Positions 11,987-19,534 of a stretch of DNA of 56,072 nt are shown here, piece after piece; the first letter of the stretch is position 1; the number at the start of each line of letters is the position of its first letter. The notes below the pieces were generated by a model. It saw only the letters and a program-made list of their open reading frames with translations, had not been told where the DNA came from and searched no databases. The position numbers were made by a program, and so were the translations under genes. The stretch covers positions 1 through 56,072 of the forward strand of contig CAYYPK010000040.1 of NCBI GenBank assembly GCA_964473525.1. Direction: 5' to 3'. Source of the stretch: GCA-2687025 sp964473525 (lineage in GTDB: Bacteria; Poribacteria; WGA-4E; GCA-2687025).

Positions 11987-12235
11987 CGGCTCGCCTCCCC
12001 GATGGGGTCGGGCGCGAGCAGCCGAAGAGAGGCAGCGCAGGTCCGTTCATCGTCCACCCTTTCCAGCCTCGCGGGGCCGGGTTAAAAGGCGCTATACTAC
12101 CGCTCGTATGTTAGGGCCGATACGGGGCCGATTCAAGGCGCCTCGCGGTCGTCGGGAAGTCGGGAGTCAGGTCGGAGGCACGGGAATGCAGGGACGGCTA
12201 ATCCGCGACCGAGGTCGCGCGACCGGGAGACGGGC

Positions 12236-12862
12236 ATGACGGCTCTCGGAGGCTGGCTGTTCCGGTGGCGCGACTACACGCCCCTCCCTCTGCTGGCGTT
12301 GTTCCTGGCATTCGCGCGGCGTGAACCTCGCATGTTCGTCGCGGGATGCTGCACGATGGTGGTAGGCGAGGCCGTCAGGTTCTGGTGCCAGCGATACATC
12401 GGCGGGGCATCTCGGACCAGAGGGTACAGCCCAGGAGCGGAACTCGTGAACGGCGGCCCTTACTCAATGGTGCGCAACCCGCTGTACGTAGCCAATCTGC
12501 TACTCACGCTCGGGACGGCGTTGCTGAGCGGTCGGCCGCTGTTCGTTGTCGCCGCCGCGGCCGTATTCCTGGCGCAGTACATCCCCATCGTGCGGTGGGA
12601 GGAGTCGCGGCTGACGGCTCAGTTCGGCGATGCCTACACGCAGTACCAGGCCGCCGTGCCGCGATGGGTTCCGCGCTCCAGACCGCGACCCGACGCGCCG
12701 GGCGCCTCGGCCGAGAAGCCGTCCGTGGGACGCGTCATCCAGATCGAGCGCCGGTCGCTACTCGCGCTCGTAGTCGTCGTCGCGGCGTTCGCGGTGAGGG
12801 TCAGCCTGGCGGGTGTTACCGACCCGGCTTTCGGTGTGATGGCCGTTCTCGGCCTGGGCTGA
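12236..12862 (+). CDS. Membrane isoprenylcysteine/phospholipid methyltransferase-like protein
   Basis: A 208-residue membrane protein of the ICMT/PEMT family. The family core is clear: NGGPYSMVRNPLYVANLLL (SAM-binding loop and helix), a second membrane helix with FLAQYIPIVRWEE, then EESRLTAQFGDAYTQYQAAVPRWVP. There are about four hydrophobic helices, plus an extra one at the C-terminus (LLALVVVVAAFAVRV) that is not part of the core. Bacterial members methylate lipids, quinone-like or isoprenoid acceptors; the substrate here is unknown. It is the first gene of a run with the macro-domain and kinase genes. Its ATG follows a GGGAGA ribosome site. Confidence 0.82.
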   Translation: MTALGGWLFRWRDYTPLPLLALFLAFARREPRMFVAGCCTMVVGEAVRFWCQRYIGGASRTRGYSPGAELVNGGPYSMVRNPLYVANLLLTLGTALLSGRPLFVVAAAAVFLAQYIPIVRWEESRLTAQFGDAYTQYQAAVPRWVPRSRPRPDAPGASAEKPSVGRVIQIERRSLLALVVVVAAFAVRVSLAGVTDPAFGVMAVLGLG

Positions 12863-12882
12863 CACGGACAGAAGGGCGACAC

Positions 12883-13425
12883 ATGGCAGAGACACGTCTC
12901 GGGGATCGCATCGTCGTCAAGACCGGCGATATTACGCAAGAAGACGTAGACGCCATCGTCAACGCGGCCAACAGCGGGCTCATGGGCGGCGCGGGAGTCG
13001 ACGGCGCGATACGCCGTGCTGGAGGCCCCACGATCACCGAAGAGTGCGCGGAGATCATCAGAACGCGCTTCCCAGACGGACTGCCAACGGGCGAGGCGGT
13101 GATCACCACGGCGGGAGCGTTGCACGCCCGCCACGTGATCCACACGGTCGGCCCACGATGGAGCGGAGGGACGGACGGTGAGCCCGATCTGCTGCGCGAC
13201 TGCTACATGAACTCGCTGGCCCTCGCGTCGCGGAACGGGCTGGCTTCGGTGGCCTTCCCCGCGATCTCGACCGGCATCTACGGCTACCCAGCGGAGCTGG
13301 CTGCCGCGGTAGCCTCGGCCTCGGCCGCTGAATTCCTCGCTGACGACCTGGCTGTGGAGCGCGTGTCCTTCGTCCTCTTCGGCGACGACGCCTACGGCAC
13401 GTTCGTGGCGAACGCAGGAATCTAG
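12883..13425 (+). CDS. Macro-domain protein (ADP-ribose / O-acetyl-ADP-ribose hydrolase type)
   Basis: A 180-residue single macro domain. The ADP-ribose-binding loops are present: GDITQEDVDAIVNAANSGLMGGAGVDGAIRRAGG and FPAISTGIYGYP. The order and length match the MacroD/YmdB group that removes ADP-ribose from proteins or hydrolyses O-acetyl-ADP-ribose. The frame is open far upstream, but ATG 12883, twenty bases after the methyltransferase stop and preceded by AGGGCGAC, gives a normal start (MAETRLGDRIVVKTG). The sensor kinase gene follows after seven bases, suggesting one transcript. Confidence 0.93.
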   Translation: MAETRLGDRIVVKTGDITQEDVDAIVNAANSGLMGGAGVDGAIRRAGGPTITEECAEIIRTRFPDGLPTGEAVITTAGALHARHVIHTVGPRWSGGTDGEPDLLRDCYMNSLALASRNGLASVAFPAISTGIYGYPAELAAAVASASAAEFLADDLAVERVSFVLFGDDAYGTFVANAGI

Positions 13426-13432
13426 GCCCGCC

Positions 13433-15103
13433 ATGATAGGACGGGACGAAGCAGACGGCCTGACCTCCAGACCCCCGGCGCGTCTACGTCCTGGCGAGGG
13501 ACAGGCCGCGCTGACGGTCGCGCTGCTCCTGGTCATTGGCCTGCTGAACCTGTATCTATACGCCGTCGCCGACCACCTCTCTTCGCCTCTGCTCGTGAGC
13601 AGTCTCGCCTCCCACGCGTACTACCTGCTCATCCTGGTCAGCGCGCTGTTCTCGACGGGTAGGCACTTGTGGATCGGGTGGGGAGCTAGCTCCGTTGCAT
13701 GCGGAGCGTACGCCATCGCGCATCCGCGGGAACCTGGAGTCGCCCTGGTGGGAGCGGCGTTCTCTGTCGTCGCTGGCGCGTCGATCATGGGCATCCGTCG
13801 TCTGCGGATCGAGCGCGCCACCTACGAGGAGGACTTGGCTGACCTGGACGCCGCGAGCGCCGTGGCTCGCAAGCGTTTGGACGAGCAGTCGGTCCTGTTC
13901 GAGGTCGGGCAGATGATGGCGCTAACGTTCGACGTGGGCCGGCTGTTCGAGGACACGATGGCGCTGGTCCAGCAGCGGCTACAGATGCACCGCGGCGTGC
14001 TGTCCCTGTACGACGCGGACGCCGGTGAGCTAGTGGTTGAGCAGGCATACGGTCTGACGTCGGAGACGATCCAGCGGGGACGGTACCGGCTGGCGCAGGA
14101 CATCTACGCGCAGGTCATGGAACGCGGTATACCCATGGCGGCCCCCAGTATCGGCGACGCGCCCATCGTTCTTGGCGCGGAGGCGGAGCGGATGGAGACG
14201 CGCCACGTCGCGTTCCTGTGCGTGCCGATCCTCATGGAGGCGGAGACGGTAGGCGTGTTGGGCGTCGATCGCGCGCCCGCTGACGAACGCACGCTTGGGG
14301 ACGACCTGCATTTCCTCACGATACTCGCGTCGGTGTTCGCGCAGGCGCTGAAGATTCAGCAGATGATAGAGAGCGCCGTCGCGCAGGATCGGCTGGCGTC
14401 GCTGGGGAAGATGGCCAGGAGTGTCGCCCACGAGGTACGGAACCCGCTGGGGGGCATCCGCGGCGCCGCGCAGTTGCTCCAAATGAGCGTCTCGGAGACG
14501 GGAGAGGAAGGGGAAGCCGCCGACGAGGCCGACGGATACACGCGCATCATCATTGAGGAGGTGGACCGGCTGAATCGCGTCGTGGAGCAGCTGCTGCACT
14601 TTGGAAGCGCGCCGACAGAGGAGTACTCGGACGTGAATCTGTCCGAGGTGGTCGAGAGAGTGGCGGCATTGGTTTCGGCAGATGCGGCTGCGCAGGGGAT
14701 CGACGTTGTGCGACAGGACGTGACCTCGACTGCAACGCTCCAGGGCGACGCCGACGAGTTGAAGCAGGCGCTCCTCAACATCGCCCGCAACGGCGTGGAA
14801 GCGATGCCCGACGGCGGCGAGCTACGGCTAGAGGTCACCATCGTCGAATCCGACGGGATCGGTACGGCGGCGTCGCTGGAGATCGCCATCTCGGACACCG
14901 GCGTTGGTCTACCCGCTGCATCGCGGGAGAAGCTGTTCAGCCCGCTCTACACAACGAAGCAGAAGGGCACGGGCATCGGTCTGGCCCTTACGAAGCGCAT
15001 AGTGGAAGAACACGGCGGGTACATCACCGTCGAGGACGTGATGACAGGCGGTAGCCGATTCCGTGTCGTGTTGCCAGCGGGCGCCTCGGCAGCGACCCCA
15101 TGA
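13433..15103 (+). CDS. Membrane histidine kinase with GAF sensor domain (NtrB-like)
   Basis: A 556-residue kinase. There are about four N-terminal membrane helices (about 25-130), a short coiled segment, and a GAF domain (about 150-300; VLSLYDADAGELVVEQAYGLT ... VPILMEAETVGVLGVDR). A HisKA dimerisation helix follows with phospho-acceptor His near 331 in SVAHEVRNPLGGIRGAAQLL, then a catalytic ATPase domain (N box LLNIARNGVEAM, G1 ISDTGVGLP, G2 KGTGIGLALTKRI). The NtrB-like HExRNPL motif suits a NtrC-type partner; the regulator at 1889 is the only response regulator in the window, but 11 kb away. It lies seven bases behind the macro-domain gene. Confidence 0.93.
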   Translation: MIGRDEADGLTSRPPARLRPGEGQAALTVALLLVIGLLNLYLYAVADHLSSPLLVSSLASHAYYLLILVSALFSTGRHLWIGWGASSVACGAYAIAHPREPGVALVGAAFSVVAGASIMGIRRLRIERATYEEDLADLDAASAVARKRLDEQSVLFEVGQMMALTFDVGRLFEDTMALVQQRLQMHRGVLSLYDADAGELVVEQAYGLTSETIQRGRYRLAQDIYAQVMERGIPMAAPSIGDAPIVLGAEAERMETRHVAFLCVPILMEAETVGVLGVDRAPADERTLGDDLHFLTILASVFAQALKIQQMIESAVAQDRLASLGKMARSVAHEVRNPLGGIRGAAQLLQMSVSETGEEGEAADEADGYTRIIIEEVDRLNRVVEQLLHFGSAPTEEYSDVNLSEVVERVAALVSADAAAQGIDVVRQDVTSTATLQGDADELKQALLNIARNGVEAMPDGGELRLEVTIVESDGIGTAASLEIAISDTGVGLPAASREKLFSPLYTTKQKGTGIGLALTKRIVEEHGGYITVEDVMTGGSRFRVVLPAGASAATP

Positions 15104-15214
15104 ACGCGACCCACGCCCCCCGCGGCCCGAGCGGGTCTCTTGAAACCTCAGCCCTGGTCAAGTATCAGTAGTCCATCACCCAGTCACGCCCACGGCGGGA
15201 AGTTGGAGCGCGCT

Positions 15215-16413
15215 ATGCCGACGGAATCGCACATCAGGATGGATGGGGGAACGCTCGTCACGCCGACGGAGCTTATTCCCGCGGGCACGCTGTGGATCAG
15301 CGGCGATCGTATCGCCGGGGTTGGCGGCCCGGAGCCGTACTCCGCCGAATGGGAGGTCGTCGACACCGACGGGACCTACGTGGCGCCGGGATTCATCGAC
15401 GTGCACGTCCACGGTGGCAAGGGCGCCGACTTCATGGACGCCACGGTAGCCGACGCCCACGTAGTGACGCAATACCACGCCGAGGGTGGCACGACATCGC
15501 TGCTGGCGACCCTGGGGACGGACTCGCTGGAGAACCTTCTATCCATGGTTCGCGCCTCCGCCGAGGCGCGAGCGTCGTCGCCCGGCGCCAAGATCCTGGG
15601 CTCCCACGTTGAGGGACGCTACTTCGCCATGGCGAAGAAGGGCTGCCATCTAGACAAGTACATCGCCGACCCGAGCCCCGCCGAGACGGAGCAACTCCTC
15701 GAATACTCCGACGAGGTAGCCTGGATCACGCTGGCGCCCGAACTGCCCGGCGCGGAGGAACTCATCCGCGCGTTAGCCGATCGCGGCGCCGTCGTGAGCG
15801 CCGGCCACTCGGACGCCACGTACCCCCAGATGGTCCAGGCGATGGACTGGGGCGTGCAACACACAACGCACCTCTACAACGCAATGTCTAGTACGGTGAG
15901 AACGCCCCCGAGCAAGCGCGGCGGTATCGTCGAGGCCTCTCTGCTCCACGATGAGNNNNNNNNNNGCTCACCACGGAGATCATCGCCGACGGGGTGCACC
16001 TGCCACCTGAGTTGATGCAACTCGCGTTCAAGTGCAAGGGCGTCGACGGGCTTGTTCTCGTCACGGACGCTTCGCGTGGCGCTGGCATGCCGGACGGTGA
16101 TTTCGTCTTCGGTCGCAAGGAGGAAGGGGCGCCGCTCATCCTCCGCAACGGCATCGCGACGATCCCTGACGGCTCGGGGTACGCGAGTTCGACGATCCAG
16201 ATGATCGATACGCTGGACATCGCCTGCAATGTCGTCGGAGCCACCCTCGTCGAGGCGGTGACGATGGCAACGCTGACTCCCGCACGCATCCTGGGGGCGG
16301 ATAAGGCTATCGGCAGCCTCGAGGTCGGGAAGCAGGCGGATGTCGTGGTGTTCGACGACACTTTCACCGTGCGTCGCACCTATGTGGACGGTCGCGAAGT
16401 GTATGCGGCCTGA
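15215..16413 (+). CDS. nagA: N-acetylglucosamine-6-phosphate deacetylase, interrupted by an assembly gap
   Basis: An amidohydrolase of the NagA type: FIDVHVHGGKGADFMD (metal HxH with the HGG motif), GSHVEGR (family: HLEGP), GHSDATY, HTTHLYNAM, then EIIADGVHLPPELM and VTDASRGAGMPDG. It would convert GlcNAc-6-phosphate to glucosamine-6-phosphate for amino-sugar or cell-wall recycling. ATG 15215 with TTGGAG upstream is the likely start; an earlier in-frame ATG (15140) adds unrelated residues. Ten N (15956-15965) separate the two halves, which appear in different frames. Removing the ten N plus one duplicated G joins LLHDE directly to LTTEIIADG and restores a single frame of about 395 residues, the normal family size, so the gene is probably intact. 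Confidence 0.88.
15956..15965. other. Assembly gap (10 N)
   Basis: Ten unknown bases inside nagA. The length is a scaffolding placeholder: the flanking protein sequences align with NagA without missing residues if the gap and one overlapping G are collapsed. Confidence 0.95.
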
Positions 16414-16459
16414 GCCTCGCCCACGGTCCCGTCACGGAACATCGCATGAGGAGGAACGG

Positions 16460-17764
16460 ATGAGCAGCGATATTGCCCGTCACGTGCAAGAGCAGCCGCT
16501 CGTGGATACGCACGAGCATCTACAGAAGGAACCCGCTTGGCTCGCGAACGAAGACGACATCCTCCGGGACATCTTCACCAACTACGTGCCAGCCGACCTG
16601 CACACCGCAGGAATCACGGGCGAGCAGCGCAACACCCTCATGGACGGCTCGAACCCCGACATCGCGGGCAGGTTCGAGAGCTGCCGCGACATCTGGGAGA
16701 AGATCCAGTTCACCGGGTACGGCGAGGCGGTGAGCATCATCGCTCGGGAGATCTACGGCGTCGAGGAGATGACCGGCGTCGCTCTTGCCGCGCAGAATCA
16801 CAAGACGAAGGCGCTTCGACAGCCCGGGGAACGCTACCGTCTGCTGAAGGAGGTCGCGAACCTCGATCACATCCAGACCGACGACTTCTGCTGGCCGTGC
16901 CCACCCGACCCCTCCGGCGTCGAGTTCTTCATGTACGACCTGTCGTGGCAAGGCTTCTGTAGTGGTCAGATCGACCCGGAGGCGATCCACAAGGAGACGG
17001 GCGTCGGCGTGACGGACCTTGCGTCCCTCAAGCAGGGCATGGAGGCGATCTACGCCAAGCACGGTCCAACCGCCATCGCCGTGAAGTCGCAGCACGCCTA
17101 CGGACGCACGCTGGACTGGGTCGAGCGGAGCGACGCCGATGCGGAGTCCGCGCTGCAACAGATACTCACGAAGGACGGTGGTGGCATCGACGTCGCCACG
17201 CGCCTGCAACTCGGCGACTGGTGCTGGTCGCGCGGGGTGGAACTGTCCATCGAGCACGACCTGCCGTTCAAGATTCACACCGGCTACTATGCGGGGAACG
17301 ACCGCATGCCCGTCCGGCGCATCCCGTCGGGCAACCTCGCCCCCCTGCTGGCGAAGTACCTCGACGCCAAGTTCGTGCTGATGCACATCTCCTACCCGTA
17401 CAGCGATGAGTTGGTCGCGATGACGAAGCACTACCGCAACGTCTGGGCGGACCTGTGCTGGGCGTGGAGCATTGATCCGTACAGCTCGCGCGACTTCCTG
17501 CGCCGCTGCATCCACGCCGTGCCGATCAACAAGGTGTTCGCCTTCGGTGGCGACACTGGCTGGGCGACGAGCTCCGTCGCATACGCCATCCAAGCGCGCA
17601 ACGAGATCACGCGTGCGCTGGAGGCTGAGGTCGCCGAAGGGTACATGGGCGAGAAGGAGGCGAAGTACATCGCCTCGCGCATCATGTACGACAACCAGTA
17701 CGAGTGCTTCGACGTGGAAGGCACGCGGGCGGCGCTGAACGCCGCGCACGCCGCTACGCAGTGA
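16460..17764 (+). CDS. Amidohydrolase-family protein, uronate-isomerase-like
   Basis: A 434-residue TIM-barrel metal hydrolase of the amidohydrolase_2/uronate isomerase type. The N-terminal metal motif is DTHEHL (HxH, residues about 15-20); later elements are FKIHTGYYAGND, VLMHISYPYSDEL, VWADLCWAWSIDPYSS and FAFGGDTGWATS, matching the third His and the final Asp. Family members isomerise uronates or hydrolyse small carbonyl compounds. Lying 46 bases behind nagA, it likely belongs to sugar catabolism. ATG 16460 follows GAGGAG and starts MSSDIARHVQEQPLVDTHEH; an upstream in-frame start would overlap nagA and is not needed. Confidence 0.85.
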   Translation: MSSDIARHVQEQPLVDTHEHLQKEPAWLANEDDILRDIFTNYVPADLHTAGITGEQRNTLMDGSNPDIAGRFESCRDIWEKIQFTGYGEAVSIIAREIYGVEEMTGVALAAQNHKTKALRQPGERYRLLKEVANLDHIQTDDFCWPCPPDPSGVEFFMYDLSWQGFCSGQIDPEAIHKETGVGVTDLASLKQGMEAIYAKHGPTAIAVKSQHAYGRTLDWVERSDADAESALQQILTKDGGGIDVATRLQLGDWCWSRGVELSIEHDLPFKIHTGYYAGNDRMPVRRIPSGNLAPLLAKYLDAKFVLMHISYPYSDELVAMTKHYRNVWADLCWAWSIDPYSSRDFLRRCIHAVPINKVFAFGGDTGWATSSVAYAIQARNEITRALEAEVAEGYMGEKEAKYIASRIMYDNQYECFDVEGTRAALNAAHAATQ

Positions 17765-17962
17765 TACTCGTCCAGGCTGTACGCGATGGGGTGGCGCGGT
17801 ACCTTCGCCTGGACTGAGTTGCAGGAGGGCACGCGTCACGTGGATCAGGTACGCGCGTCTGTAGTGGCGTCTTGTGCCTCTCACGCCGCCGGTGCAGCCA
17901 GGGACAGGCCGGCAGGGATTGCGCCCGCGTGATGATTGGCGATGGTGGTCGCGTGGATGCTA

Positions 17963-17994
17963 GGCGTAGCGCATCGTGCGGGATGCGCTACGCC
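17963..17994. terminator. Bidirectional hairpin terminator
   Basis: A perfect 13-base-pair inverted repeat, GGCGTAGCGCATC (17963-17975) and GATGCGCTACGCC (17982-17994), with a six-base loop. It lies between two convergent genes (the amidohydrolase and the PD40 protein). There is no long T-run on either side, so it may act with Rho or as a 3'-end stabiliser. Nothing else is recognised in the gap 17765-18006. Confidence 0.7.
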
Positions 17995-18006
17995 AGTAGA
18001 CGCAGG

Positions 18007-19395
18007 TCACTCGCGCGTCGAAGCAGCCTTCATCGCTCCCCACGTGACGATCGACGAGCCCGCAGGACTCAGGGACGGAGCTCTTCGTCGGGCGGGGTGT
18101 CTGATGAGGTCGATGGCGTCGCGCCCCTCCAAGTCGCGACCGTCCGTTGTCATCCCGGTGATCAGCAGCTCATCCATGCCTCTTTCCAGCCCAATCTTCC
18201 GTATGCGGAAGTGGCCGACCCAGTCGTCCATACCATCGTCATCGACATCCCTGAAGTGTCCTGACCCATGAGCAGGAGCAGCTGCGTTGGGGCCGAGGCG
18301 GATCGTTGAGCCATCCACGGCGGAAGCGTCGAAGGCCAGCGTTGACAGAATGGCGACCGGCAGGACGCCCCTGCTCCTCCGTTGGACACGGTTTTCGTCG
18401 GATCCCGGGCGTATGTCCACAAGCACGGCGACGGTAGGCGGAACGACCACCGCTTCCACGCCCCATGATGAATACTCGTCTACGACGGCATCATTGGTCG
18501 CATCATGAAGGTTCCCACCGCCCGCATCCATTGTCCAGATGTTCCAACTCCCAGACTGTCTGGTTGACGCGAACGCTACTTGCAGCCCATCGGGCGACCA
18601 GTCAGGAGTTCGTACTTCGGCTCCGTCGAACGTCAACTGCGTCGGACTATCGCCGTTCCCATCGTTGTCCACGTCGACTGTATCCATGAGCCATACCTCG
18701 TACGATCCAGTTCGCTGTGACCAGAATACGAGCTGAGAGTCGTCGGGCGACCAGTGCGCTTCGTCATCAGCCCCCGGGGATGTTGTGAACGGCGTGACGT
18801 CGCCGCCATCGGAGGCGTCCATGACGTACACCTCCTGCTCGCTGCCGTTTGTTCGCGTAGACATGAACGCAATCCGTGACCCGTCGTGAGACCAGTCTGG
18901 GGCCTGGTCAAGATCTGGGTGATTGGTGAGGTTCACCTCACCAGTGCGATCGACGTTGATCCGGTATATCTCGCCGTTGCCATCCCGATCCGATCGAAAC
19001 ACAACGGCCGTTTCGTCTGGAGACCACGATGGACTCAGATCCCTGCCCGGATCGTCGGTTAGGCGGAACAGGTCATCCCCGTCTACATCGATGATGTAGA
19101 TGTCGCTGCCGCCCGTTCGGTATGACGAAAACACGATGCGCGTGCCAGAGGGCGATAGTTCCGGCCACTCGTCCGCCGCAGGATCGTCCGTCAGGCGTTG
19201 CCTGTCCGATCCGTCGGGGTTCATGATGTAGATGTCATGGTTGCCGTGGAGCTTCGACGAGAAGACTACCTTGGAGCCTCCCGCCTGTCCGAGGGCCGTG
19301 CCTGGCAGCGCGCAGAATGCGATCGCGCCTCCAAGAAGCGCTGCCATCCATCCCGCTGCCGCTGAGCATCGCTGAGCCGTGTCCGTTGGCGCCAT
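18007..19395 (-). CDS. Secreted PD40 beta-propeller protein with C-terminal calcium-type domain
   Basis: A 462-residue exported protein. A signal peptide (GWMAALLGGAIAFCALPGTALGQA) is followed by six to seven PD40 repeats with the motif DIY(I)(M/I)(N/D)xDGxDxxRLTDDP and W(S)PD. The C-terminal 110 residues start VDIRPGSDENRVQRRSRGVLPVAILS and contain DVDDDGMDDWVGHF, an Asp-rich calcium-binding-like module I know from many secreted bacterial proteins. ATG 19395 has a weak GGGA upstream; in-frame starts at 19428 and 19476 only lengthen the region before the signal peptide. A promoter-like element shared with the upstream sigma-factor gene lies at 19452-19492, so the two genes are probably co-regulated. 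The ligand is unknown. Confidence 0.82.
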   Translation of the reverse strand: MAPTDTAQRCSAAAGWMAALLGGAIAFCALPGTALGQAGGSKVVFSSKLHGNHDIYIMNPDGSDRQRLTDDPAADEWPELSPSGTRIVFSSYRTGGSDIYIIDVDGDDLFRLTDDPGRDLSPSWSPDETAVVFRSDRDGNGEIYRINVDRTGEVNLTNHPDLDQAPDWSHDGSRIAFMSTRTNGSEQEVYVMDASDGGDVTPFTTSPGADDEAHWSPDDSQLVFWSQRTGSYEVWLMDTVDVDNDGNGDSPTQLTFDGAEVRTPDWSPDGLQVAFASTRQSGSWNIWTMDAGGGNLHDATNDAVVDEYSSWGVEAVVVPPTVAVLVDIRPGSDENRVQRRSRGVLPVAILSTLAFDASAVDGSTIRLGPNAAAPAHGSGHFRDVDDDGMDDWVGHFRIRKIGLERGMDELLITGMTTDGRDLEGRDAIDLIRHPARRRAPSLSPAGSSIVTWGAMKAASTRE

Positions 19396-19451
19396 GGTTG
19401 CGTCCCATTCAGTGAGATCAAGGGTCATCTGTGCAGCCGTACGTTGATGCG

Positions 19452-19492
19452 GCTGCGACATAGGACGGATGAGCACACGGAACCCCGACAGG
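19452..19492 (-). promoter_or_regulatory. ECF-type promoter candidate of the PD40 gene
   Basis: On the minus strand: CCTGTCGGG (19492-19484), 16 bases, CGTC (19467-19464), two bases, ATGT (19461-19458), one base, GCAGC (19456-19452). The same words with the same spacings stand before the sigma-factor gene (21552-21592). A 16-base spacer and CGTC as the -10 box are typical of ECF sigma promoters. The start at 19395 would have a leader of about 60 bases. Confidence 0.6.
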
Positions 19493-19534
19493 TTTCGCGG
19501 CGATTCCTATCGGTTGGCGTGCAGGGACGAAGGC

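Noticed and set aside
15215..16413. nagA as a frameshifted pseudogene
   Set aside because: The frame change coincides exactly with the N run, and removing it with one duplicated G restores a normal protein.
16520..17884. 454-residue minus-strand frame opposite the amidohydrolase
   Set aside because: Arg-rich mirror frame; the amidohydrolase has clear metal motifs.
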